A stretch of 64,000 nucleotides of DNA. It comes from Histoplasma ohiense. Its lineage: Eukaryota; Ascomycota; Eurotiomycetes; Onygenales; Ajellomycetaceae. Location of the stretch: NCBI GenBank assembly GCA_017607445.1, contig JAEVHH010000001.1, forward strand, positions 7,006,001-7,070,000. The letters run 5' to 3'. The first letter of the stretch is position 1, and each line of letters opens with the position of its first letter. Below the pieces are notes generated by a model, which was given only the letters and a program-made list of their open reading frames with translations, did not search any database and was not told where the DNA came from. Of the stretch, positions 37,023 to 49,570 are shown in pieces. The position numbers and the translations under genes are program-made.

Positions 37023-38575
37023 ATGGTCTCTGATTGCTGTGTCTTTCACTGTTCTGATTGCATCATGCAATCTATTGATAAGTTCTTGTCAATCAAACCT
37101 TGTTGAAAGCTAATCTGACAGTTTTCACAGTTGCTAATTGTTGTTAGTTTCTATTTCTTGTCATCAGAGCATCTGTTTTATTTGTGATCATTTCATCTCT
37201 TCTTTTGATGCTTCTTCTGTGTGCGATCTTGCTCCTGTTGAGGAGATCACCCTCAACAACATTGTGGGGGTAGCATGCAATGATGACAACATGACTACCT
37301 TTTCTGATGATGAGGATGCAAGCAAGGCAGTTGATGAGAATGTGAGCAGCAGTGACAGCATTTGTGAAGATGATGAAATGACAGATGCCTCTGTGTTGTT
37401 CTCTGTCACTGTCTTCTCTGCTCTTGTTTGTGTCTTCATCTTCTCTGCTCCTCTCAATTCCATCTCTCTTGCCCTCATCAATTCTCTTCTCTCTTTCTAC
37501 ACTGATTTCTCTCTTTCTTCTGCTCTTCAAGAAGCTCTGTGCATCTTCCACAGCTCTTCTCTCTATTCTTCATATCTTTCTTCTGCTTCCACTGCCTCTG
37601 CTAAAATACAATTTCATACACAAGCATTGTATGATACAATCTGCTTCACTAGTTATTCATCTGTTGCATTTCTTGCTTGAAGCAAGTATGAAATCTTTAG
37701 CAATCTCACACATCTTCTGAATTCTGCTGTCATTCATATCAATTGTGTCAAGTATATATCATATCCCTCCTTGTCTCTTTTCTATGATTTTCTTTCTAAC
37801 TTTTGTAGATGAAATTGTACAGGGTCTCTGCATTGTTGAGGTTATGATAGACAAGAATCTCTGTGTTATGTTCACTTATGTCAATTTTTGCATTGTCTCT
37901 CTGTCTTCACATACTTTCAGTCTGTCAGATGAGTGTCTTCGCCCCCTTTGTTGGTGAATGACTTCCAAATTAGTTATTTGTAGAAAGGAGATATGTGTGC
38001 AGGGTAGTTCAAACAGCAATGTGGTGTTTTTTTATATCCACAGTGAGTATACATCTGTTCTCTGTGCTGGTTGTGCAAGGGGCAAAGAATCATTTCAATT
38101 TTGTATTCTGTCTTCTGCATATGATCATTCTGTTGATCATTCTCACCTCTGCTGCAACTGCCTCTGGAGCTTCAAGAGGAGTTTCTATTCCTTCAGTAAG
38201 TATACACTTCTTTCTTCTCATTGTGGTGGCTGTTAATGTTCTACAGTTACTTCTGACATCACTTCATATACATCTATTCCTGCTCCCTCTTTTTCTTCTC
38301 TTTCTTCAACTCTCATTGAGTGAGCATTCATCATCTGTTCTTGTAGAAGCTCAGGCACTCACTCAACTGCTCTGTTCACTCCTTCCTCACCCCCCCTCTT
38401 TCTGATCAGTTTTTCTCCACATATACATATCCATTGTTTTGTTGAGCTTTCTGTGAATCTCTCTATTGAAGATATCAAATCAGTGTGCCAGGCTCTGCAT
38501 GAGGCAGAGGCATGCACTGCACTTCTACACATGTGCCTTGAGATTCTGGAGTCTTTGATGCAGGCTGATTTTTAG
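37023..38575 (+). pseudogene. Opposite-strand accessory gene in C2, DUF3716-like Cys-rich domain
   Basis: Colinear with the unit in C1. The acidic N-terminal region (CDLAPVEEITLNNIVG, DDEDASKAVDE) is open at 37138-37680. A second frame covers 37745-38236 with one TGA. It holds the better-preserved Cys-rich motif VLCAGCARGKESFQFC followed by HLCCNCLWSFKRSF. The intron candidate gtaagt...ctacag recurs at about 38197-38247. The C-terminal helical part VNLSIEDIKSVCQALHEAEA ends at 38575. The order acidic region, Cys-rich motif, helix suggests a nuclear or DNA/RNA-binding protein, but that is only inference. It converges on pol, whose stop lies at 38880. Confidence 0.62.
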
Positions 38576-38879
38576 TCTTCCTTCTATTGCATACAAATAG
38601 TTTTCAGAGTGTTGATTTGAGCATTTCATTGGCATGTGTCTTTTTCTTTGTGCTCCAATTTCTCTGTATTTTTAGGAATTGGGCAAAGCCTCTGTGGCAG
38701 TCATTAGAGCTGTGTGTGAATAGATTGTTTTTCTAGCTTTCTTTTTCCTTTCCTCTTCTAGTTGTTAATCTTACACAACCTTTTACCAGTTCTACACTTG
38801 ATGACTAGGTGTGGCAGATCTCATGTTTTTCAATGAGAGTCTTCTGTCTCTGTGTATTATACTGTCCCCCTTCACAAGC

Positions 38880-41800
38880 TCAGACAACTACAGCAAATGA
38901 TTCATCAAAACTAATCTCATCTGATCTCTGAGTGTCCTCAGATGCTGAAATAGCTTGATTCAATGTGTTCACTGATATTTCTGACAGTTCATCCTCTGAG
39001 ATCTCTGCAATTGAGCTAGTGTAGATAGTCAAATCCTCTTCTGAATCCCTTTGTTTCTTGCAATTCAATTCACATGCTGATCAGCCATCTCTAGTTCACC
39101 TCTGACCACATTGCACCCACTGTCTACATTGCAATATCATACAGCCAGCAACAGTCTCATCACTTATCAGAGTATGCCATATACCCATCTTTTCCATTTC
39201 CTCTCATTCTTTTTTGGTTATTGTTGAGAGGTCTGAGTAAGTGATATCATCTGATTTGTAAGTGTCAATGATTTCTCTAACTTCTCTGAGCTTTTCTATC
39301 ATAAGCTCTCTTTTCTTCAACACTGATGATAGTGCTGCAGATGACCACAGCCCATTGGAATTCTCCATCTTCACCTCTACAAGATGAGAGTCATTTATAA
39401 GATTGCATAGAATTCATCCTTCTGATTCTTCCAAAGCATACATTTCAAGAGGGTGTGATTTGAGGATTTTGTATGGCTCAAACCACCTTGGTTGGAACTT
39501 CTCAGATCCTTCATTTCATACAAGGACTCAAGTGCCCACAGCAAGGCTCATTTCTTTCACTAGTGAGTCTCATATTCTTTTCAATTGTATGGTGTGGTTG
39601 AGCAGTAATTCATTTGCTTTTGCTCAGGCATGGCTAACTTCTCTCACTCTTGATTCCACATCTGCAATCACTACCTCCTCCCCTATCTGCTTCTGCATAT
39701 CCCCCGGGATATGCGGATGCACCCCATAGAGCAGGTAGAACAGCAAGCACTTTGAGACTGCATACTGACAAACTCACATTGCAAATAATATCTGTCTCAG
39801 ATATTCATCCCATAATCTCATGGACTTTCTCACTAGATATTTCATCAGCATGCTGTCTAGTATTTCATTTAAGTGTTCAACTTTTCCATTTGTATGAGAG
39901 TGATAGAGTGTCATTGTGCAATGCTTCATCTGCAACTGTTTGACAAAGTGCCTCACAGCTCCTCCTACAAGGTTTGCATCATTATCTGTCAATATCTCAC
40001 AGAGCATACCATAATTGATGTAGATATCATCATATAGAAATTTAGCAATGATCTTCTTCATCATCTCTGACACCACTCATGTGATTGACCATCCTGTGGT
40101 GTAATTGATTGCTGTTATTATTCAGTGATTCTCATTTGACATTCATGGCAATACTTCTATGAGATCTATCCCCCAACATTCAAACAGTTTAATCATATCT
40201 TCTATCTGATGTTGTGCTCTCTCACACTTCAATCCTTGTCTTGCATTCTTTGAGACTTGGCAGTTTGGGCACTTCTGTGCATATGCTTGGATATCTTCTT
40301 CTATGCTTGATCAGTATACTCAATCTTTCAGAACACTCATAAGTCCTGAGCTTCTTAAGTGACTGAATTTCTTATACATACAACTTATCAGATCTCATTG
40401 AAACTGAGGCTCAAGATACAGTGCCTCTGCATAATCAAGATTGTGGTAAAGCACAACATCTTTCTCTAACTTTGCAAGCTTGAATTTTGAAAGCATCTCT
40501 TCTATTACCTTCATCAGACATTTATCAGCTGATACACTCCCATTCTTCAAGTGGGCAATCATGGCTTTCAACTACTCTGCCTCATCACAACTTCTCAGTG
40601 CTGTCAGTGTGAATTCTCTCTGTGTCACATTCACTGAATCTTCTCTCATGAAGTCAGGTCTACAACTTATGACATCTGATACAATAGTATTCATTCTTTT
40701 TCTGTATTTGATTTGAAGGTTGTACATCTGAAACTCTGATATCCATCATGCTAGCCATTTGAAGGGTTTAATTGTTGTTTGCAAATAAATGAGGCTTTTG
40801 TGGTCAGTGATCACTGTTGTCATATGTCTGTTGTCAATATATCAATTCCACAGGTCTAGTGCATGTTTGATCACTAGAAGTTCCTTCTCATGCACAGAAT
40901 AGTTAAGCTCTGCACTCAACAGCTTTCAGCCATCATACACTACTGAGTGTAATTTATCATCCTCCCTCACTTGCAAGAGGGAGCATCCAATGGCTCATTC
41001 TGATGCATTAGTTTCAATTGTGAAGGGCTTCATACAATCCAGTTGAACAAGCACTGAAGATGTTGTCATACATTCTCTAAGCTCAAGAAAGACCTCTTTG
41101 CAGAAGGCATTTCAGATGATCAAATGAAATTTCTTTTTGCAAAGCTCAGCATCTGTCTCTTTAAGAAGATCTGACAACAGAGCAGTGATTCATGCAAAAT
41201 CCTTTACAAATCTTCTGTAATAGAATGCCAGTTCTAAAAATTGGCATACATGGTGTACATTTCTAGGCCTTGGCCATTTCACAATAACTTCTAGTTTTTC
41301 AGGGATTGAGTGTATGCAGCCTCCTTCCACAAGATGTTCCATGAACTCCAACTTCTTTGTATCAAACACATATTTCAATGGTTTGATGTAGAGCTTGTGC
41401 TCTGCCAGAGTTGTGAGCACCTGGTCCATATATTGTAGATGCTCTTCATACAAGTTTGAAAAGATTAAGATATCATCAAGATATATGAGACACAATCAGC
41501 TGTTCTGTTTTGCAAGGATCATATTCATTATCATCTGAAAGATTGCAGGGGTGTTTGTAAGCTCCATAGACATCACAAGAAATTCAAACTTTCTTCATTG
41601 TATGTTAAATGCTGTTTTGAGCACTGATAGTTCATCTACATGAATCTGCCAGTATTCTGTGAGTAGGTTAATCTTCATCAAGTATCAGGCATTTTCTACT
41701 GTATCTAGTTGTTGTTGGATTTGTGGTAGTGGATATTCATTCTTTATAGTGAGCTTATTGAGTGTCTGATAGTTGATGCACATACATCATTCTCCATTTG

Positions 41801-42436
41801 ACTTCTTAGCAAATAGAACTGGGAAGCCCCATGCACTGGAGGATGGTCATATGAGACCCCTCTTCAACAACTCCTCTATCTGCTGCTGTAATTTCTCAAG
41901 ATGCATTTGTGATAGAGAATATGTGTTGCAATTTATTGGTTTCACATCCCCTGTATTGATCTTGTGGATGAATTCTCTTTCAGGTGGCAGAGAAGACAGA
42001 AGATCCATTTGAAAGATCTTCTTATGCTTTTCAAACAGTGCTTTCATATGTGTTTTGTTTTTCAAATCTTTTGCAGACAGCAGTTTTTTTGCCTCAGATT
42101 CTCTTATGATGTATAGAATGCTCTGAGTCAAAGGTTTACACAGCACTCACTTCACTTGATGTTGAGTGATGAGGTTCAAGTCTTCCATCCCTGGCGCGTG
42201 GAATCTGCACCTCATATTCATGGATAAGATTATATGAATTTGATTCTTACAATCTGTCAACTGTATGTGACATGTATGTCAATGAATTCAGGGATCATAC
42301 TTCTGAAATCAATCAAGCCTCAAGATCAGGTTGTATTCTACATTCAGAAGCACACACACTCAGATGCAGCAAGACCATCTCTCAAAGTACAAGAGCATCT
42401 TTACCCTCATAAGTGAGATAAGATAATGATTGTTCA
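38880..42436 (-). pseudogene. C2 pol: protease, RT, RNase H, integrase (degraded)
   Basis: The same domain series as C1. RT has YLDD at 41472-41483 and KWPRPRNVHHVCQFLELAFY. The integrase core has GMLCEILTDNDANLVGGAV and SHTNGKVEHLNEILDSML (40076-39774), closer to consensus than in C1. The acidic Cys-containing tail ends at 38880. Confidence 0.87.
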
Positions 42437-42740
42437 GAAGCTTTATTTGTTTAGATTCCTTCACTCATCATACATCAGACAATTGTTTTAGCATATGATC
42501 ATCAATGTACTTCATCAAAGTGTCTGTGTTCAATAACACCTTCACTGCTACTTCTCTTTTCCATTTCAGATATCCTCTATACATCAGTGTATTCAGTTCT
42601 ATGGCATTCAGATGTTTGTCCACTTTCTCTTCTACATTCATCTCTTCATCTCTCTTCTGTTTAGCTCTTGTAGAATTCAGAGGATCATCTAACATAGATA
42701 ACTCATCTACTTCAGAGATCTTTAATAGTCAATCAGCAAG

Positions 42741-44053
42741 CATCTCTGATTCTGCTGATCTCTCTAGTTTTTTGACTCCTTCTCTTGAGGGTGATTACAG
42801 CAATCCCTTGTATTATGATTCTGTCAGCCACAGTGAAAGCATGCTCTGTGTTTGCAACATCAGACTACCCACTCTGGTGAATTCTTCTTGGAGGGGTTCA
42901 GGGCTCTCGCGATAGCATTGAGGTTGATATCCATCACATTCAGATGTTTTGATGATGAAGCAGTGGATGTAGATGTAGATCTCCTTGCATTCATCTGCAT
43001 CTCCACTGCTTGCTTTTGCAGCTTGCTCACTTGTTCTCTCAAGAGTAGTGTTTCATACATTTCCTCCACCATCTGTGGCTGTGGGTTAAGACACTTCCAC
43101 TCAGTGTATAGATTGGTATCTAAGCTGTGTACAAAGGTTTGTAGACAGAAAGGTGTTGGGAGCTCTTGATTCATCACAAGATAACACAAGCTGAAATGAA
43201 TGTAGTACAATGCAAGATCTCCTTCTTGCTTGCATTCTACAAAGCATTCATAACATTTGTCTTTGATGTCTAGTTTCTCAAAGTTATGCAGGATTCATCT
43301 TGTGAAATCATCCCACTTCTGTGATAATCCATGCTTGTCAGATGCTTCCGCATTCAACTTCTCAGCTGTCATTCAAAGAAACCTAGCTTTTCTCTTGAGA
43401 ATAGATGCTGTGCATAAGATCTGCTGTAATTCAGTGAGTTGCTGTTCTGTGAGCTCACACTCCATGCAATAGTGTGAACACATCTGATCCAACCAGTTGA
43501 GAGCAGTGTTGTTCTTACACTCATCATCAAAGCATGACAGATTAGATAGATCACCTGGCTTGATATATTCCATGATGATTGACATATTCTCAGAGAACAC
43601 TGTTTGTGCTGTGTACACTGAGTCAGAGTCATTAGATGAGGTGTTGATGTTTGGAGAGTTGATTAAGCTACACAGTGAGATCTTGAGTGTTGCTGAATGT
43701 TCAGTCTCAAGACATACACACTTCAGTTCTCAGCACAGATCAGTCATCTGAGCATCTTGCTCATTTCTGACATTTGCAAGGCTATCTGCAAAGCTCACAG
43801 CATTCACTGCTCATTGCTGAGCAGCTTCTGCATGCTGACATTTCTTCTGCACCTCAAGCTCTGTTTGGTAAAGATTACACATTGTCAATATCTCCTTCAA
43901 CAAGATGTTGTGGATGAGAAGCTTGTTGTTCTCAGGTGTGAGAGCTGCTGCTCTACATACTGCTTCTTGTAGATCTTCAGAAACCAGTTGCATTTCATTC
44001 AGTTCAGATATAAGAGATGGATGTTGATTGAAGATGTCCATGATGATTATCAT
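42741..44053 (-). pseudogene. C2 gag with CCHC zinc knuckle (degraded)
   Basis: Starts MIIIMDIFNQHPSLISELNE at 44053 and is readable to EVQKKCQHAEAAQQ. The middle YTEWKCLNPQPQMVEEMYET is open at 43210-42860. The knuckle CFHC-G-x-Q-N-H-NTRD-C at 42800-42841 contains one TGA. Confidence 0.78.
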
Positions 44054-44411
44054 TGGTTGTATACTTTTCTCTATGTCTTAAGAATATCATTTGTAGTTGA
44101 TTTTTTGTTGATATCTTCTTGATCATACAACTGACTGACTTCTTCTTAAGCTTGCAAGTAGGGTGGTTCTTTGAATCATTGTCCATTTCTACACCACCTT
44201 CCTACACCCTCAGCTCACCTCATGTATGGTGGTGAGTTGTCTGCTATCAATTTTGCAATCAGAAGCATTCCAACTTCACCACTCATTTGTACAATCAAGC
44301 TCTAGAGTGTAGAGATGACCACACTGACATGATAACTATGACTCACATCATAGATGGAATTATCACACCCTCAGAAGCATATGCTCCCTTTGATTTAGAC
44401 ATGCTATCAGA

Positions 44412-44557
44412 TGTAGTTCAAAGGTTGCTTAAGTTGTTCAAAGCTTCTAAGCTTTGCAGCTCTTCTTATACGAAATAACTAGTGCAGTAGCATACACCAT
44501 CCTTAATAATAGGGGGTGGCGTACGCCATGGAAGAATAATAAGCCGAAATTACCACA
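44412..44557 (-). repeat. C2 5' LTR (146 bp)
   Basis: Keeps GGCGTACGCC of the palindrome and GCCGAAA, unlike the 3' LTR of the same element. Confidence 0.9.
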
Positions 44558-44561
44558 TGTT

Positions 44562-45872
44562 CTTCTACATCAATGTTAAATCTTACCATGTTGTAGAAGA
44601 CTGATTCTCTGAGGCCATCAAATCCACTGAGTTTACACAGTTTGAGAAAGAGAATATGCTGAAGCTTATGCTTCTCAATCAGCTGAGTGTCTATAAGAGT
44701 GTAATGAAGAAAACCACTGTCTATCATTGCTTATATATTGACTAGACTATTTACAATGACAGAGATCATGATTGCATCTGCTTGTATCTTCTACTCAAAT
44801 CTTCAGCTAGCTTTCTGCTTCTTGAGCTCTTGTCTGTGTTTTAGAGTGAGAGTTCATCTTTTCTCTGTTCTTATCTATTCACAGATGATGCAGTGTTTAC
44901 ATGTGTGGGGGGTTTACTTGAGACAATCACATTCAAACATTGATTTATGAAGTGCTCTGATTTGTTGCAGTATATGCAGACTTCTCTGATGATTCAGTCA
45001 GTGATATTCTTCTCTGAGACATTGAAGATCCTTGAGTGACTTGTGTTTACATGTGGAACTCAGTTCATTGATTCTGATTCAGAGGTGGGAAGCACTGTAG
45101 AGCAGTTTGAAGTGTATACATTTGTTTGATGAAATCCTCTGCAATTTTGAAGTGTGCAGAATTGAGACAGATTGTTGTTCAATAGATGAAGATCAGCACA
45201 GAATTTGCTGTATGTTGAAAGCTTTGAATGCTCTACACTTCAGTTATGCAACTGAAAGTTCAAATTCTTGAACAGTATGTTGATCTTGACAGCATTGTCT
45301 CAGTCTTGCTCATCTGCTTCTAGAAGCTTGCAGTTGAATTCAGAAAGATAAGTTGTCAATGCAATATTTATCTGATGAGTCTGATTAAGCCAGTCTAATA
45401 TCTTGACTTGAAATGTAGAATTGAGGAAGAGAGAGTTGAGTTGTTGAAAGACTAGCTCTGATGTATGCTGATGATTCTGACAATGACTCATTCAGAATTG
45501 GAATTTTGCTAATGCATTGCCATTCAATCTGCTATGAATATACCACACTTGATTGAATAGTGAGTCTATTGCTTGTCTGTTGATGTCCAATTTGGTGTTC
45601 ACTTTTGACTTCCACACAAGATAGAGCACTAGATCTCTCTTGTATTTATCAAGAATTGAGAGCTTCTCTCTTGAGGGCTTTTCATGAGATGTGAGTGTAG
45701 AAGAAACAGTGAATACAGAAGTGCTCATTTCAGCAAATCATCATTGCAATTTAGCCATCTGTAGCATCTGTTGCTGAAGAATGCTTCATAGATCTAAGTT
45801 GTTGTCTGCTGTGTTTGAATGTAGTGAATGTTCATAGAATTGCTTGTAGTTCATTTCAATATCTAAGAATAT
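44562..45872 (-). pseudogene. E protease N-terminus and gag (degraded)
   Basis: Resumes E after C2. Protease text MIDSGFLHYTLIDTQLIEK starts at 44727. The gag knuckle lies at 44937-44978. Capsid text SVFTVSSTLTSHEKPSREKL is open at 45728-45492. The gag start codon has decayed to ATA (45870-45872). Confidence 0.8.
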
Positions 45873-46099
45873 ATAATAAAAAAAAAAAAAGAAAAGAAAT
45901 ATTTGTAGACATTCAGTCCTCTCACAGACACTATTTGCAGTGTTGCAGTGCTAAGCTTGATCAAGCTTCTTTGTGAACACTATTCACAGTGTTACAGTTC
46001 ATAGACACTTGAACCTTATAGAACACAGTTGATTGTGTTTTGAATGCTTAGACACAATGATTTATATAACTAACAATAAAAGCACTCAGACTTATGAGA

Positions 46100-46260
46100 A
46101 ATCTCTTGTAATGACTAGACACTCAGATCTGTAAACAACACACTCAGATGTAAGAACTGATAACAACACACTCAGATGTAAGAACTGATAACAATGCACT
46201 CAGATGTAAGAACTAATAATGAAACACTCAGATCTTAAACACAGAAGAATCAATTTGTAA
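46100..46260 (-). repeat. E leader minisatellite
   Basis: Three to four ACACTCAGATGTAAGAACTG-type units next to the 5' LTR. Confidence 0.75.
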
Positions 46261-46857
46261 TGTAACAGATGTACTTCAATTAATGATTTCATACTATTCT
46301 AATTACAGATTATGAATTGATTAAGAAAAGAAAGAGAAAAGAAATCAGAAGAAAAGATTGTACAAAGAAGATTCTTATAGAGAAAAGTTTGAAGTGAAAG
46401 AATATCAGAAGCCACTCCACAGTGGAGTGTGGAGTGAAAGAACATTAAGAGATATATATAAGAATCATTAGAAGTTACACAAGTGTGAAATGTGGGATGA
46501 GAGAATCATTGAGAGCTACACAGAAGAATCATTAGAGACTACATGAGCATGAAACACAAAGTGAGAGAATGTAAGAAACTATATGAAAGAATCATTAGAG
46601 ACTACACAAGTGCAGAACACAGAGTGAAGAAATGTAAGAAGCTACACAGAAAAATCATTAGAGACTATATAAGTGTGAAGCACAGAGTAGAAGAATGTTA
46701 AGAGCTACACAGAAGAATTGTTAGAAACTATGCAAGTGCAGAGCACAGAGCAGAAGAACATTGAGGGTTATATGAGATCACAACAGTCAGAAACAAGTGG
46801 GTGCAGAAGAGGAGTTGATTGTGTAAGTTAATTACTAATGAGTGCTAACCCGTCACA
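46261..46857 (-). repeat. E 5' LTR (597 bp)
   Basis: Inner end TGTAACAGATGTACTTCAAT without CpG; outer end GCTAACCCGTCACA with CpG. Same length as the partner LTR. Confidence 0.9.
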
Positions 46858-47809
46858 CTGAAGTAGTTGCAGATGTCTTTGTCAGAAGTCTATTCTATTG
46901 TATATATGATCTGTCTTTATTCATTGTATCAGATAGAGACAGTCAATTTGTCAGTGCACTCTGAGCCCACATATGTCAATTATTAAGAATTGAATGAAAG
47001 TTATCAACAGTGTACCACTCAGAGACTGATGAAGCTACTGAAAGAATGATACAAATGATAAAGAATATTCTTCATAAGTTCTGCAATTATATACAAAACA
47101 ACTGAAACAATCTACTGCTACATGCTGAGATTGTGATTAATGATTGAGATTCTGCTACAACAGATGTAAGCTCATTCTTTCTTTTATATGAATATAATTT
47201 AGAGATTCTGAACTTCTCTGAGACTCTCTGAGAAACTGCATACATCCACAGCTTTATACAGACAGCAGAGAACATTGTGAGCAAGCTGAAGAAAGTCTGC
47301 AAATAAGCAGAAGCTTCAATAATCAGCATTCAATAAGATTATAAGAATCAAGCAAATATCAGAAGAAGTTCTGCAATCTGATATTATATAGAAGACAAAA
47401 TCTGACTGAATCTCAAAAATATAAGAATAAATCATCTCTTGTGTATGCTAGATTACTGCCACATCAAGTATACAATGAAGAAAGTGTTAGATATACACAA
47501 TTATCAACTCAACATCTTATCTGACATTCACAATATCTTTCATACAAATCTGCTTCAACTCACAGCTGAGAATCCATTCCCCTCACAGAGAATCTTCAAT
47601 TGACAGTCATTCATCATTGTAGAAGAAGATAATGAACTTGAGTGAGAAATCAAAACAATTTTTGATGATAGAATCAACTGTCACTGCTGTGAATATTTCA
47701 TTAAATAAATAGAATATGATTGTCTGATCTGAGAATCTGTGTCTGTTTTGAAAAACATCACCACTCTCAACATCTATAAATCCTCACTCACTCTGATAGA
47801 GAGGGATAA
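46858..47809 (+). pseudogene. F pol, last part: integrase C-terminus and chromodomain
   Basis: Starts with the ctgaa duplication of E, then VVADVFVRSLFYCIYD and SDRDSQFVSAL (integrase core Asp), TERMIQMIKNIL, and a C-terminal chromodomain with several stops. The polypurine tract GAGAGGGATAA precedes the 3' LTR. Confidence 0.82.
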
Positions 47810-48343
47810 TATGATGAATTAGTATTTATTAGTAATTAACTTATACAATCAACTCTTCTTCTGCATTCACTTGTTTCTGACTGTTGTGATTTTATATAAT
47901 TCTTGATATTCTTCTGCTCTGTACTCTGCACTTGTGTAGTTTCTAATAATTCTTTTATATAGCTCTTAATATTTTTCTGCTCTGTATTCTGTGCTTATAT
48001 AGTTTCTAATGATTCTTCTGTGTAGCTTCTAATGTTCTTTCACTCTGTGTTCTGCATTTGTATAGTCTCTAATAATTCTTTCATATAACTTTCAATGATT
48101 TCTCTGTCTCATACTCCACACTTGTGTAGTTTCTAATGATTCTTACACATATCTTTTAATGTTCTTCCACTCTGTGCTCCACTGTGAAGCAGCTTCTGAT
48201 ATTCTTTCACTCTGAATTTTTCTCTATAAGAACTCTCTTCATACAATCTTTTCTTCTGATTTCTTTTCTCTTTCTTTTCTTAATCAATTTGTAATCTGTA
48301 ATTAGAATAGTATCAAATTGTTAATTGAAGTACGCTCATTACA
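47810..48343 (+). repeat. F 3' LTR (534 bp)
   Basis: Starts TATGATGAATTAG (ancestral TGTGACGGGTTAG) and ends GAAGTACGCTCATTACA, keeping one CpG at the outer end. Same length as the 5' LTR. Confidence 0.9.
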
Positions 48344-48584
48344 CAAATCTGCTTCAATCTGTGGCTGAGAATTCATTCTTCTCACAGAGAATCTCTGATT
48401 GACAGTCATCTGTCATTATAGAAGAAGATAATAAACTCAAGTGAGAAATTAAAACAATTCTTAATAATAGAATCAATTATCACTGCTGTAAATATTTCAT
48501 CAAATAAATAGAATATGATTGTCTGATCTGAAAATCTGCATTTATCTTGAAGAACACTGCTGCTCTCAACATCTACAAGTTCTC
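48344..48584 (+). mobile_element. G, middle fragment: chromodomain region
   Basis: Resumes G after the caaat duplication of F. It carries the end of integrase and the chromodomain up to ttctc (48580-48584), the I target duplication. Confidence 0.75.
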
Positions 48585-49181
48585 TGTGACGGGTTAGCAC
48601 TCATTAGTAATTAACTTATGCAATCAACTCCCCTTCTGCACCCACTTGTTTCTGGCTGTTGTGACCTTGCATAATCCTCAATGTTCTTCCACTTCATGCT
48701 CTGCACTTGTATAGTTTCTAACAATTCTTCTGCATAGCTCTTAATGTTCTTTCACTCTGTGCTTCACACTCATATAGTCTCTAATAATTCTTCTGTATAG
48801 CTTCTTACATTTCTTCACTCTGTGTTCTGCACTTATGTAGTCTCTAATGATTCTTCTGTGTAGCTTCTTACATTCTCTTACTCTGTGTTCTGCACTTGTG
48901 TAGTCTCTAATGATTCTTCTGTGTAGCTCTCAATGATTTCTTCATCTCACATTCTGTGCTTGTGTAACTTCTAATGATTCTTATGTGTATCTCTTAATGT
49001 TCTTTCACTCTGCACTTCACTGTGGAGTGACTTCTGATATTCTTCCACTCTGAACTTTTCTCTATAAAAACCCTCTTTGTATGATCTTTTCTTCTGATTT
49101 CTTTTCTCTTTCTTTTCTTAATCAATTTGTAATCTGTAATTAGAATAGTATCAAATCATTAATTGAAGTATGTCTGTTACA
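48585..49181 (+). repeat. I 5' LTR (597 bp)
   Basis: Outer end TGTGACGGGTTAGCACTC with CpG; inner end GAAGTATGTCTGTTACA without. Confidence 0.92.
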
Positions 49182-49194
49182 TTATGAATTGATT
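49181..49194 (+). promoter_or_regulatory. Putative self-priming primer-binding site of I
   Basis: ATTATGAATTGATT pairs with AATCAATTTGTAAT about 60 bp from the end of the same LTR, apart from one ancestral CpG. Confidence 0.55.
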
Positions 49195-49400
49195 CTTCTG
49201 TGTTTAAAATCTGAGTGTCTTGTTATTAGTTCTTATACTCAAATATGTTGTTATCAGTTCTTACATCTGAGTGTGTTGTTATCAGTTCTTACACTCAAGT
49301 GCATTGTTTACAGATCTGAGTGTCTAGTTGTTACAAGAGATCTTTTGTAAATCTGAGTGCTCTTATTGTTAGTTATATAGACTGTCATGTCTAAGCATCT
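49195..49400 (+). repeat. I leader minisatellite
   Basis: About four units of GTTGTTATCAGTTCTTACA plus CTGAGTGT. Downstream, a T-run of about twenty bases (49544-49565) precedes gag. Confidence 0.75.
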
Positions 49401-49570
49401 GAAACACAATTGACTGTGTTCTATGAGGCCTGAGTGTCTACAAACTGTAACACTGTGAATAGCATTCATGAAGAAGCTTGATCAAGCTTAGCACTGCAAC
49501 ACTGTGAATAGTATCTGTGAGAGAACTGAGTGTCTACAAGTATTTCTTTTCTTTTTTTTTTTTTTATTAT

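Larger units (their letters stand above)
36599..44557 (-). mobile_element. C2: short-LTR Ty3/gypsy element (7959 bp) inserted in E
   Basis: Same structure and exactly the same length as C1. tgtt is duplicated at 36595-36598 and 44558-44561. Any C1 position plus 21796 gives the C2 position, so the copies differ by substitutions only, as far as I checked. Confidence 0.92.
26553..46857 (-). mobile_element. E: chromodomain gypsy, interrupted by D and C2
   Basis: Without its guests E is about 6.23 kb. LTRs are 597 bp. Target duplication ctgaa at 26548-26552 and 46858-46862. It lies in the F integrase core, in opposite orientation. Confidence 0.9.
7913..48343 (+). mobile_element. F: chromodomain Ty3/gypsy element, interrupted by A, C1 and E
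   Basis: With its three guests removed the element is about 6.06 kb. It has 534-bp LTRs at both ends and caaat duplicated at 7908-7912 and 48344-48348. Its leader is split by A and then by C1; gag and the first part of pol lie at 22.8-26.55 kb; the rest of integrase and the chromodomain follow E at 46.86 kb. The coding region is full of stops and is dead. Confidence 0.9.

Noticed and set aside
37188..37481. Minus-strand frame in C2 (Met/Arg/Thr/Ser-rich)
   Set aside because: Another mirror of the accessory gene, not colinear with pol.
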